Below, piece after piece: positions 16,588-26,100 of a DNA stretch of 64,000 nucleotides. This stretch comes from Streptomyces sp. 11x1 (GTDB taxonomy: Bacteria; Actinomycetota; Actinomycetes; Streptomycetales; Streptomycetaceae): the NCBI RefSeq assembly GCF_032598905.1, contig NZ_CP122458.1, forward strand, positions 6,473,001-6,537,000, in the 5' to 3' direction. The notes beneath the pieces are model-generated. The model made no database searches and was not told the DNA's origin. It was given only the letters and a program-made list of their open reading frames with translations. The translations under genes and the position numbers were made by a program. The first letter of the stretch is position 1. Every line of letters begins with the position of its first letter.

Positions 16588-18831
16588 CTACGTGCCCAGC
16601 AAGTCATCCGCACCCGGGCGGATGCCCGACGCCGACGGAACCGGCCGCCGCTCCCCCAACGGCACCACATCCCCCGGCGGCACACACTCACCCAGCACCA
16701 CCCGCCGCACCACCCGCTCCGCCGCCCGCCCGTCGTCGTACGGACAGAACCGCTCCCGGAACGCCGCCCGCAACTGCGCCGACCGCGACCCCCGCCAGTG
16801 CCCGGTCGCGAAGATGTCGATCAGCTCGTCCTCGCTGCGCGCGACCGCGCCCGGCGCACACGCCCGCAGATCGAAGTACGTGCCGCGCGCCGCCTCGTAC
16901 GCCTCCCAGTCCTCCGCGTGGATCACGATGGGCCGGTCGAGGTTGGCGTAGTCGAACATCAGGGACGAGTAGTCCGTGATCAGGGCGTTCGAGGCCAGGC
17001 AGAGGTTCTCCACGCTCGGATACCCGGTGACGTCCAGCAGCCGGCCGTGCGCCAGGTCGGTCAGCGGGGAGTCGTACGCGTGGTGCGCCCGGGCCAGGAC
17101 GACGAAGCGCGGCCCGAGTTTGCGCAGCACCCGCTCCAGATCCAGATGGGCGCGCTGCGAGTGCCGGTAGTCGCGGTGCGTCGGGGCGTACAGGACGGCG
17201 ACCGCGCCCTCGGGCACCCCGAGGTGCTCGCGCACCCGGGCCACGTCCGTCGAGTTCGCCCTCAGCAACACGTCGTTGCGCGGCGAGCCGTATTCGAGGG
17301 TGGTGAACGGGGAGGGGTAGACCCGCTCCCAGACGAGCGTGGAGTGGCGGTTGCCGGACAGGACGTAGTCCCACTGGTCGCTGCCGCGCAGGACGTCCTC
17401 GAAGTCCGTGCCGCGCGCCGCCGCCGGCCGGTCCCGCAGGTCGAGCCCCATGTGCTTGAGCGGGGTGCCGTGCTGGGTCTGCAGCAGCACCTGACCGCGC
17501 CGTTTGACCAGTCGCCTGTCGAAGTCGACGTTGTTCACCAGGTACTTGGAGCGGGCGAGCGCCGTCCAGTACGCCATCGAGCCGGGCAGCACGCGCCGGG
17601 TCGCCACCGGCAGCGTGTGGTGGTGCTCCGGGCGCGCGACCCAGGAGGTGCGCATCGTGGGGACGTACGTCCGGAACGCGTTCTCCAGCGCGGCCGGGCT
17701 GCACTCGTAGCCCCGGCCCCCGTACGCGGCGAACACCGCCCGGTCCGCACGCAGCGGGAGCAGCCGCTGGACGCGGTAGTGGAGGCGCAGACCGGCGGAG
17801 CGGAACAGACCGACCACGCCCCGCACCAGGCGCCCGGCCGCCCGGCCCAGCCGCGCTCCGGCCCACAGGGCGCGGTAGAGGCGCGGGCTGCCCAGCCGCA
17901 GGAGCGCGTGCCGGAGCCGGGCGCGGGCGCGGAGGGGCACGCCGGGTGTGCGGTAGCGGGCGCGGTGCGCGCGGACCGCCCGCAGGAACTCGGCGCGCGC
18001 CTCGCGCGGCAGCCGGTGGCGCCGGGAGAACACGGAGGTGAGGTGGTCGAGCATGCGCCGGAACAGCACCGGTCGCCACTGCGCGAGCTCCGGCCGCTCG
18101 TCGACGTACGCGAACACCCGGTCGTACTGCCCGAACACGTCGAAGTGACCGTACGTAGTCGCCCCGAGGAGGCTGCCGTGGCGGCGCAGGCGGTGGTGGA
18201 CGCAGACCCGGTCGAGGGTGGCGACGGACTCGGCCGTCATCAGGACGGGGTACGTCCAGGCCGTGTCCTCGTAGACGCCGGACGGGAACCGGAAGCTGTG
18301 GTCCTCGACGAACTCCCGTTTGCAGGCCTTGTTCCACACCGCCGGGCGGACGGTGAGCAGGCCGGGGCGGTCGTCGAGCCGGAACGGGGCCGGGCCTTGC
18401 TCGGTGAGTCGGCGGTCACGCGCGTCGTGGACCGGCTCGCCCGTCCACGCGACACGCGCGAAGTCATGGACGAGGACGTCCGGTTCGCCGGTCTCCTTGA
18501 CACGGTCGGCGATCGCCTGGAGCGCGCCCGGCGTGAACGTGTCGTCGCCGTCGAGGAAGAGGAGGTAGTCGCCCCTGGCGTGCTCCATCCCCGTGTTGCG
18601 GGCGGCACCGGGCCCCGCGTTCTCCCGCAGGCGCACGGTGCGGCGCACCCGGGGGTCGCGGGCGGCGAACTCGTCGGCGATCGCACTGCAGTTGTCGGGC
18701 GAGGCGTCGTCGACGACGATCAGTTCGAGGTCGGTGAAGGACTGGGACAGCACAGAATCCAGGCATTCGTGCAGGTACGCCTGAACCTTGTACGCGGGAA
18801 CGATGACACTGAACCTGGGCAAGGAGGACAT
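16588..18831 (-). CDS. GT2 glycosyltransferase fused to CDP-glycerol glycerophosphotransferase, paralogue 3
   Basis: The protein has 747 residues. The GT2 domain (1-240) is intact, with FSVIVPAYKVQAYLHECLDSVL, VDDASPDNC and FLDGDDTFTPG. The C-terminal domain (about 380-720) carries GTPLKHMGLDL, GSPRNDVLL, LYAPTHRDYRHSQ, NALITDYSSLMFDYANLDRP and a final RFCPYDDGRAAERVV, the best match to the TagF-like consensus among the three paralogues. It is the first gene of the leftward cluster. The 143-bp gap upstream to the ABC transporter probably holds the cluster promoter, but no convincing -10/-35 pair was found. The enzyme should act at the cytoplasmic membrane on a lipid-linked polymer. Confidence 0.88.
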   Translation of the reverse strand: MSSLPRFSVIVPAYKVQAYLHECLDSVLSQSFTDLELIVVDDASPDNCSAIADEFAARDPRVRRTVRLRENAGPGAARNTGMEHARGDYLLFLDGDDTFTPGALQAIADRVKETGEPDVLVHDFARVAWTGEPVHDARDRRLTEQGPAPFRLDDRPGLLTVRPAVWNKACKREFVEDHSFRFPSGVYEDTAWTYPVLMTAESVATLDRVCVHHRLRRHGSLLGATTYGHFDVFGQYDRVFAYVDERPELAQWRPVLFRRMLDHLTSVFSRRHRLPREARAEFLRAVRAHRARYRTPGVPLRARARLRHALLRLGSPRLYRALWAGARLGRAAGRLVRGVVGLFRSAGLRLHYRVQRLLPLRADRAVFAAYGGRGYECSPAALENAFRTYVPTMRTSWVARPEHHHTLPVATRRVLPGSMAYWTALARSKYLVNNVDFDRRLVKRRGQVLLQTQHGTPLKHMGLDLRDRPAAARGTDFEDVLRGSDQWDYVLSGNRHSTLVWERVYPSPFTTLEYGSPRNDVLLRANSTDVARVREHLGVPEGAVAVLYAPTHRDYRHSQRAHLDLERVLRKLGPRFVVLARAHHAYDSPLTDLAHGRLLDVTGYPSVENLCLASNALITDYSSLMFDYANLDRPIVIHAEDWEAYEAARGTYFDLRACAPGAVARSEDELIDIFATGHWRGSRSAQLRAAFRERFCPYDDGRAAERVVRRVVLGECVPPGDVVPLGERRPVPSASGIRPGADDLLGT

Positions 18832-18974
18832 CCATGGGTCGGCGCGGGCATACTGCCCGGAAACGGCCGATGGGATGATTTGGTTACGTTGCGTGTTCCA
18901 TACGGGGGATTCTCACGGGAGTTGGGGGCGCACGGGTGTGTTCCGCGGTGCGCACGCCCCCACTTGGATGGCCG

Positions 18975-19862
18975 CTACTTCACCGCCCCGGCCATCACCC
19001 CCGACACGAACTGCCGTTGGAACGCGAAGAACACGGCCAGCGGGATCACCATCGAGATGAACGCGCCCGGCGCCAGGACCTCGATGTTGCTGCCGAACTG
19101 CCGTACCTGCTGCTGGAGTGCCACCGTCAGCGGCTGGGAGTCGGAGCTGGAGAAGACCAGCGCGACCAGCATGTCGTTCCACACCCACAGGAACTGGAAG
19201 ATCCCGAGGGACGCGAGCGCCGGTGCGGCCAGCGGCAGGACGACCGTCGCGAACAGCCGTACCTCACCCGCCCCGTCCAGCCGCGCCGCCTCCAGCAACT
19301 CCCTAGGGATCTCGGCGAAGAAATTCCGCAACAGGAAGATCGCGAACGGCAGTCCGAAGCCGACGTGGAAGAGCACCACGCCGATGATGTCCCCGAAGAT
19401 CCCGAGGTCCCGGAAGAGCCCGGACAGCGGGATCAGTGCCACCTGCACCGGCACCACCAGCAGCCCCACCACGCCCATGAACCACCAGTCACGGCCCTTG
19501 AAGTCCAGCCAGGCGAAGGCGTATCCGGCCATCGCGCCGATCAGGACGACCAGCAGCGTCGCCGGCACCGTGATCCAGATCGTGTTGAAGAGGGCGTCCG
19601 TGATGCCGTCGTTCTCCAGCAGCGACTCGTAGCTCCGCGTGGTGAGTTGGGCCGGAGCCGAGAACACCTTCCACCACCCGGAGGCGGAGATGTCGGTCGG
19701 GTCGCGGAACGACGAGACCAGCAGCCCGAAGGTCGGCACCAGCCAGAACAGCGCCACCAGCAGCAGGAACACACGCAACGCGCCCCCTGCCGCGCCGCTC
19801 GCGAGCCGGGCGGCGACGGAGCGCTTCTCGACAGGTGTGGAGCGTTCCTCGACAGTCGTCAC
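18975..19862 (-). CDS. sugar ABC transporter permease, MalG type
   Basis: The protein has 295 residues from the GTG at 19862, which overlaps the upstream permease stop by 4 bp (GTGA). It has six membrane segments, starting GGALRVFLLLVALFWLVPTFG, and the permease EAA loop EIPRELLEAARLDGAGEVRLFATVVLPLAAPAL that docks to the ATPase. The C-terminal GVMAGAVK is typical of MalG-like carbohydrate permeases. No ATPase gene lies in the operon, so it probably uses a shared ATPase such as MsiK, as is common in streptomycetes. The frame is open upstream, but only as an antisense-free shadow of the partner gene. Confidence 0.92.
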   Translation of the reverse strand: MTTVEERSTPVEKRSVAARLASGAAGGALRVFLLLVALFWLVPTFGLLVSSFRDPTDISASGWWKVFSAPAQLTTRSYESLLENDGITDALFNTIWITVPATLLVVLIGAMAGYAFAWLDFKGRDWWFMGVVGLLVVPVQVALIPLSGLFRDLGIFGDIIGVVLFHVGFGLPFAIFLLRNFFAEIPRELLEAARLDGAGEVRLFATVVLPLAAPALASLGIFQFLWVWNDMLVALVFSSSDSQPLTVALQQQVRQFGSNIEVLAPGAFISMVIPLAVFFAFQRQFVSGVMAGAVK

Positions 19863-21223
19863 CGCTGGCGCTCCTTCCTGAGGCGACGGATGTTGACCCA
19901 CATCACCGGCAGCACGAGCAGCAGCAGAACCACACCGATCGCACTGCCGAGACCGAAGTCGCCCCCGCCGCCGTACGACACCAGATAGAGCTGCAGGGCG
20001 AGGACGTTGGCCTCGTCCTGGGTGGGCTGGGGCGCGATGATGTAGACGAGGTCGAACACCTTCATCACATTGATCATCAGCGTGACGAGGACGACGACCA
20101 GGACCGGCGCCAGCAGCGGCACGGTGACCTTCCGGAACACCTGCCACTCGTTCGCGCCGTCGACCCGGGCCGCTTCGAGCAGATTGCGGTCCACCCCGGC
20201 CAGCCCGGCCGCGATCAGCACCATCGCGAAGCCGGCCCACATCCAGACGTACGAGCCGATGACGGCCGGGGTGACCAGGGTCGGGCCGAGCCAGTCGATG
20301 CCGTTGTAGGGCGAGGCGAAGTTCGAGCCGGGCAGCCGGAGCCGGGACCCGTCGGCGGACTCCGGCAGGCTGAAGGTGCCGTCGGAGCCGCTGGTCGCGG
20401 TGGCGACGACCGCGCCGTCCTTCACCGCCTCGACCTCGACGCCCTCCAGCGCCTTCTCACCCGGGTCGACGACGCCCTTCTCACCGCCGCCACCGAGCCG
20501 GAAGTCCAGCCAGACGGTGCCGGTGACACCGTCCCCGGTATCGGCGCCGGGGGCCTTCGCGTCCCGCGCGTCACCGGGCAGGCTGTTGGGCGCGATCCCG
20601 ACGAGCGGGAGGAGCGCCGGGGTGCCCGCCCGGACCGTCCCCTCCGTGGTGAACGACCCGCCGCCGGACGCCTTCAGATCGCTCACCTGCGCGTTGGGCC
20701 GGGCCTTCGGATACACGGACTCGTCCACGAAGATGTCGTGCACGGACGTCACGACCGCGTTCGCCACCCCCTGGTCCGGATCCTGTTCGTACACCAGCCG
20801 GAAGATGATGCCCGCGGCCAGCATCGAGATCGCCATCGGCATGAAGACGATCAGCTTGAACGCCGTTCCCCAGCGCACCCGTTCGGTCAGCACCGCGAAG
20901 ATCAGCCCGAGCGCGGTGACGACCGCCGGGGCCACCGCGACCCAGATCGCGGTGTTGCGTACGGCGACGAGGGTCGCGTCGTCGGTGAAGATCTCCGCGT
21001 AGTTGTCGAGGCCGACGAAGCCCGAGCCGTCCGCGTCGAACAGGCTCCGCCAGACCGAGTACCCGATGGGGTAGACCACGAGCGCGCCAAGCAGCACCAG
21101 CGCGGGCAGCAGGAACAGCACCGCCACCCACAGCCGGGTGCCCGTCACGCTCTTGCGCGGTGCGGCGGGGGGCGTCGGCAGCGCGCCGGCGCCCCCCGCC
21201 GTCTTCGTCACGGCGGACGACAT
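19859..21223 (-). CDS. sugar ABC transporter permease, MalF type, with inserted domain
   Basis: The protein has 454 residues, about 150 longer than usual. The first half holds transmembrane segments (TRLWVAVLFLLPALVLLGALVV, FKLIVFMPMAISMLAAGIIF). Residues about 165-315 are then soluble and rich in Gly/Asp/Val, with TGTVWLDFRLGGGG, EKALEGVEVEAVKDGAVVATATSGSDGTFSLPES, a beta-sandwich pattern like SdrD_B or carboxypeptidase-regulatory domains. The permease resumes at about 325 (VIGSYVWMWAGFAMVLIAAGL) with the EAA loop NLLEAARVDGANEWQVFRKVTVPLL. The insertion should lie outside the membrane and may contact the binding protein, as the MalF P2 domain does in E. coli. Confidence 0.9.
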   Translation of the reverse strand: MSSAVTKTAGGAGALPTPPAAPRKSVTGTRLWVAVLFLLPALVLLGALVVYPIGYSVWRSLFDADGSGFVGLDNYAEIFTDDATLVAVRNTAIWVAVAPAVVTALGLIFAVLTERVRWGTAFKLIVFMPMAISMLAAGIIFRLVYEQDPDQGVANAVVTSVHDIFVDESVYPKARPNAQVSDLKASGGGSFTTEGTVRAGTPALLPLVGIAPNSLPGDARDAKAPGADTGDGVTGTVWLDFRLGGGGEKGVVDPGEKALEGVEVEAVKDGAVVATATSGSDGTFSLPESADGSRLRLPGSNFASPYNGIDWLGPTLVTPAVIGSYVWMWAGFAMVLIAAGLAGVDRNLLEAARVDGANEWQVFRKVTVPLLAPVLVVVLVTLMINVMKVFDLVYIIAPQPTQDEANVLALQLYLVSYGGGGDFGLGSAIGVVLLLLVLPVMWVNIRRLRKERQR

Positions 21224-21232
21224 GAGTCGCCG

Positions 21233-22687
21233 TCAGCCGTTCCCGTAGGCCTTGGCCGCGTCGGTCTCCAGCTGCTTCTGGGCGCCGGCCACGTCGTCGG
21301 GGTTCTTCAGGAAGTCCTGGAGGTCCTTCCACTCACCGACGCCCTGGGTGCCGCCGAACGCCGCCGGGGCCTGGTCGGACATGTCGAAGCGGAAGTCGTC
21401 ACCCGCCGCGAGCAGCGCCTTGGCGATCTCCCGGGTCACATCGTCCTTGTAACTGCCCTGGTCCATCTCCTTGTTGGGGGAAAGGAAGCCGCCCTGGGCC
21501 GCCCAGATCTCCGCAGCGTCGGTCGAGGCGAGGAAAGTGAGCAGCGCCTGCGCGCCCTTGCTGTCCTTCAGCGCCACGGCCGCGTCGCCGCCGGTGACCA
21601 CGGGGGAGTCGTCGCCGACCGCCGGGAACGGGAAGACCTTGGCGTCCGCGCCGATCTTGGCATCCGTGTCCCCGTTGATGGTGACGGCCACGAAGTCGCC
21701 CTCGAAGACCATGCCGGCCGGAGCGTCCCCGGTGAAGGTCTGCGTGATCGACTTCGGGTACTCGGTCTGCAGCGCGCCGGACGCCCCGCCCGCGATCAGC
21801 TCGTCCTTGCCCCACAGTTCGCCGAGCGTCGTGAGGGCGTCCTTCACGGACGGATCGGTCCACTTGATCTCGTGCTTGGCGAGCTGGTCGTACTTCTCCG
21901 GGCCCGCCTGCGAGAGGTAGACGTTCTCGAACCAGTCGGTGAGCGTCCAGCCGTCGGCGCCGCCGATGGAGACGGCGGGTGAGCCGGCGTCGGAGAGCGT
22001 CTGCGCGGTCTGCAGGAACTCGTCCCAGGTACCCGGCTCCTCGGTGATCCCGGCCGCCTCGAAGGCGGCGGTGTTGTACCAGACCAGGGACTTGCTGGCG
22101 GCCTTCGCGTAGACGCCGTACTGCTTGCCCTCGTACGCGCCGAGGTCCTTCCAGCCGTCCGAGAAGTTCTTGTCCAGCTGGGCCAGGGCCTCGCTGCCGA
22201 GCGGTTTCACCCAGCCCTTCTCGGCGAACTGGTGCAACACGCCGACCTGCGGCAGGAACGCCACGTCCGGCGGTTTGCCGCCCTCGATCTTCGTACCGAG
22301 GAACGTGGACGTGTTGTTGCCGGTCGGCACGAACGTCACCGAGGCGCCGGTGCGTTTCTCGAACTCGTCCAGCACTTTCTGGAAGTTGTCCAGCTCCGGG
22401 CCGGTGAAGACGGCCGCGACCTCCAGCTTCTGGCCGTCCAGCTTGGGGAGTTGGACGGTGGCCTTGTTACCGCCGTCGTTGCCGTTGTCGGCGCCGTCGC
22501 CCTTGTCGTCGTCACCGCCGCACGCGGTGAGGGAGAGGGCGAGGACGCCGGCGGCGAGAGCCGCGACGGCCCTGGCGGCGGGAGCGTTGTGCGTGGTGGC
22601 CCTGGACGTGGGGGGATGGGTGGGCTTGTCAAGGGAAGTGGGCTTGCGTGTGCGAAGCATGCGACCCATGCGGTGGATGTTGCGCAT
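21233..22687 (-). CDS. sugar ABC transporter substrate-binding lipoprotein
   Basis: The protein has 484 residues from the ATG at 22687. A long basic n-region, a hydrophobic stretch (VAALAAGVLALSL) and the lipobox LTAC mark a lipoprotein signal, followed by an Asp/Gly/Asn-rich linker. The mature part matches family 1 extracellular sugar-binding proteins (FEKRTGASVTFVP, FLPQVGVLHQFAEKGWVKPL, VPGTWDEFLQTAQTL-like segments). It is the first gene of the three-gene operon, 9 bp before the MalF-type permease. The long n-region makes the exact start uncertain; the later ATG at 22666 is an alternative. The substrate is unknown. Confidence 0.9.
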   Translation of the reverse strand: MRNIHRMGRMLRTRKPTSLDKPTHPPTSRATTHNAPAARAVAALAAGVLALSLTACGGDDDKGDGADNGNDGGNKATVQLPKLDGQKLEVAAVFTGPELDNFQKVLDEFEKRTGASVTFVPTGNNTSTFLGTKIEGGKPPDVAFLPQVGVLHQFAEKGWVKPLGSEALAQLDKNFSDGWKDLGAYEGKQYGVYAKAASKSLVWYNTAAFEAAGITEEPGTWDEFLQTAQTLSDAGSPAVSIGGADGWTLTDWFENVYLSQAGPEKYDQLAKHEIKWTDPSVKDALTTLGELWGKDELIAGGASGALQTEYPKSITQTFTGDAPAGMVFEGDFVAVTINGDTDAKIGADAKVFPFPAVGDDSPVVTGGDAAVALKDSKGAQALLTFLASTDAAEIWAAQGGFLSPNKEMDQGSYKDDVTREIAKALLAAGDDFRFDMSDQAPAAFGGTQGVGEWKDLQDFLKNPDDVAGAQKQLETDAAKAYGNG

Positions 22688-22842
22688 CTCTGACCCCGTT
22701 CTCCGTGCGTCGTCGAACGTAGAGCGCTGTCCCGTGGGCTCTGGTCTACGCCGGGTGCTCGGGAGCGGCAAGAGCGCCTGCGGTGTCAACGTCTTGATCG
22801 TGACCGCGTCGTGACCATGACTCGGCGACGGGGCGCTGCCGC

Positions 22843-23101
22843 TGCCGGGTGCCTATGCGCCGTGGGTGACTTCGCCGTTGGCGGGTGGCTGGCTCGTCGT
22901 GGTTGCTCGCGCAGTTCCCCGGGGCCCTGGAGGGGCCTGCGGCCCCATCCTTCAGAGCGATGGCTTGGCGAGGGGGGAGCTGTCGGGTGCGGGGTGCCGG
23001 GTGCCTATGGGCCGTGGGGGAGTTCGTCGTTGGCGGGTGGCCGGTTCGTCGTGGTTGCTCGCGCAGTTCCCCGCGCCCCTGGAGGGGCCTGCGGCCCCAT
23101 C
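22843..23101. repeat. two ~107-bp direct repeats containing the dispersed palindrome arm
   Basis: Copy 1 (22843-22949) and copy 2 (22995-23101) differ at only a handful of bases and are offset by 152 bp. Both start TGCCGGGTGCCTATG and end GCGGCCCCATC, and both carry the core arm CGCGCAGTTCCCC. They occupy most of the 462-bp gap between the binding-protein start and the FHA-ATPase stop. No gene or terminator could be supported there. Confidence 0.85.
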
Positions 23102-23149
23102 GCCCGACTCCCTCCCCCTGCGGGCAGTCGTGCCGTTGGGGGGGCGCCG

Positions 23150-26100
23150 TCAGAGCAAGGACGGGGCGGCCGGTGCCGAGACCTCGCGGGCCGCTCGGTC
23201 CAGGGCGCTGGCCAGGAGGGCCAGGTCCGTGGGGCCGTTGCCCAACTCCCGTACGGGGCGCCGCGCGGGCGGGTCGCCCATCCGCGTCCAGTCGAGCGGA
23301 ACGACCGTCGGCCTGAGGGTGGCCGTGCGCGGAATGCGGCCCGTCACCCGTCCCGCCTGGAACGCGGTCGCACGACCTCCCTCACCCAGCAACTCGCCGC
23401 GCCCCGTTGCCGGTTCGTCGGGACCCGGCACCGGCGCGCTCAGGACGACCCGCCCGCCGGCCGCCCGCCCCAGCTCGCTCTCGCTCTTCCGTCCGCCCCC
23501 GCCCGTCGTGGCCACGAGATGCACCCCGAGCCGCTCGCCCTCCCGGGCCACCGCCTCCAGGGCCCGGACGACCGACCCCGCCGCCGGCCGCCCCGTGGAA
23601 CCCAGGGGCGGTGACAGCAGCGCGTCGAGGTCGTCGACGATCACGACGAGCCTGGGCAGCTCCGAGGCGAGGCCCTTACCGGCCCCACCCCTGCCGTCCT
23701 GCTCGGTGTTCCGCCGACTCGGCCGCAGCCGCAGCGTGGAGCTGGACGACGAGTCGAGATCGGCGGCCCCGACCGCCGCCGCGGCCTGCCCGGCCCCGGC
23801 CCCGGCCCCCGAACCGCCCGGCCCGGAGGAACCCGACCCCGGAGCGGCCGACTTCGCCGCCCCGGACCCCGACGTCGCCGAGGTCGTCGAGGTCGCGGAG
23901 CGCTGCGGGACGATACGGCCCGACACCTCGCGCCGCGTGTGCCACTCCACGAACCCGAGCCCGTCGAGCAGTTCGTACCGACGCTTCAGCTCGGCGATCA
24001 GTGACTGGGCGAACTCCCGCATACGGACGGGGTCGTTGGCGGTCAGATGGGTCCCCACATGGGGCAGGTCGGTACAGACGCCGAGCCCTTCCCCGACGCG
24101 GCCCGCGCCGCCACCGGTGGCGCCACCCGCGCCGCCGTCCCGCCCGTCGACGAGGACGATGCCCAGCCGGTCGGGCCGCTCGGCGGCGGCCAGCGACGCG
24201 GCGACGGCCCGCAACAGCTCCGTACGGCCGCTGCCGACCGGCCCCTCGATGAACAGGTGCGGACCCTCGGCGACGAGGTCCACGGAGACGGGCCCACGCG
24301 GCCCGGCGCCGAGCACGGCCCAGGCGCGCCCCCCGAGCGCCGTCGTGTCGTCGCCCGCGTCCGCCCAGCGCGCCATCAGCGACGCCGGTGTGGCCCGCGC
24401 GAGCCCCAACTCGTCCAGCAGCCGCGCCGACTGCGGCAACGGCGCCGACACCCGAGCCTGCCGGTCGCCGACCGCCCCGTCCGTCCGCAACGGCGCCAGC
24501 GCCCGCGCGAACCGCTCCGCCCACGCCGCCGAGACCGCGTCGAGCGTGGCCACCGTGCCGTGGTTCAGCAGGCCGGGCGCTTCCTGCGCGTCGAGCGAGG
24601 GGATGTCCCGGGTGCCGGGGCGCGTCCGCTCGTCGGCACCCGTGAGCGCGCTCTCCGAGAGGTCGAGGGCGGTGTGCGTGCGGCTCACCACGGCGGGGTC
24701 CGCCTGTGCGGAGCCACGGGCCCGGCCGGGCCGTATGGGCTCCGTGTGGTCGGGGCGGGGGCGGCCCGGTGAGGCGTGGGAGGCCGTACCGCGCGCGTGG
24801 TCCGCGGCCTCGCGCGACGGGAGACCGCCCGACCCCGCCCGCCCGGCCTCACCCGCCGTGGACGCCGTACCAGCCGTATTCGTCGTGCCTGTCACGTTCA
24901 TCGCGTTCATCGCGTTCGTCGTCCCGGAACCCTTCCCCCCGGCGTACCCGGCGGAGGTGACACGCAGCAGCCGCAGGGCCGTGGCGACGTCACCGCTGAG
25001 CAGGGCGACGGCCCCGCACGCGCGGAACGCGGGGGAGACCTCGCAGGCCGCCGTGTACGTCTCGGTCACCGGTGAGGCGGGCGACGCGGACTCCGTCTCG
25101 GCGAGGCAGACGACATGGATCCCGGCGACGGGCCCCTCCTGCGCCAGCCGCACCACGGCCTCACGCACATCCGCGCCCCCGGGGTCCCCGTCGACGATCA
25201 CCACCGTGTACGGCCCCGCGAAGCCGCCGCCCGCCGGTTCGTCCTCCCGGGCCCACGACGGCCGCCGCGCGCTCCGCCGGGCCGAGCCGCTGTCGGCCGC
25301 CCCGGTACCCCCATCGGCCGGGTCGGCCGAGACCGTGGCCCAGCCCGTCGTCGTACGTCCGCCGTCGGCGCCCGGCGTGCTCCCGGGCGCGTGGCCCGCC
25401 GTGTCCGCCGCGTGGTCCTCCACGCGCCGCAGCAGTTCGTCCAGCCGGGCCGTCGTCTGCTCACGGTCGTAGGCCAGGAGAAGACGGCAGTCCTGGCCGT
25501 GCGCGGGGCGCAGATGGGGGAGCCAGCCGAGCCAGGACCAGTCGGTGGTGCGCTCCTCGGCGGGCCGGGCGCGGTCCGCGCTGATCAGCACCAGTTCCAG
25601 GGTGTCGGGGGAGTGCAGCGCGGCGAGCTGAGCCACGACCGCGCGGGTCAGCCCCATCAGCCGGGGGCGCGGTCCGGCGAGCCCCAGCGCGCCGACCTCC
25701 CGCAGCCCGGTGGTCACCGGCACGGCAGGCAGCAGACCCGATCCGTCCGGCGCGGGCCGGTCCGTCGTGCCCAGCCGCACCGCCAGCGCCTCTGGATGCC
25801 CCGGCCCGCGCTCCCACAGCCGGGCGCCGGGCCCGAGCGCGGTGAGCAGCAGCGCGGCGAGGTCCGGCCAGGTCTCCGGCAGCCGCTCCCCGGCCGCCGG
25901 GAGCACCGAGGCCAGCGCCCCGCGCTCGTCCTCGTCGTACTCCGCGTCGTACTCGTACGGGTCGTGCACGGCCCCCGACTGTGCCCGCCCGCCGGTCAGC
26001 CGCCGGGCCCAGGCGCCGAGCCCACCCCGTTTGCGCACCCCACGCGGCACGTCCGTGCCCCGAAGGGGCGTGCCTTTGCGGGTACCGCCCCCGGGGGTCT

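Noticed and set aside
18832..18974. GGAAC on the minus strand as an ECF (SigE-like) promoter for the glycosyltransferase cluster
   Set aside because: A GGAAC is present, but no matching -10 at 16-17 nt could be defended.
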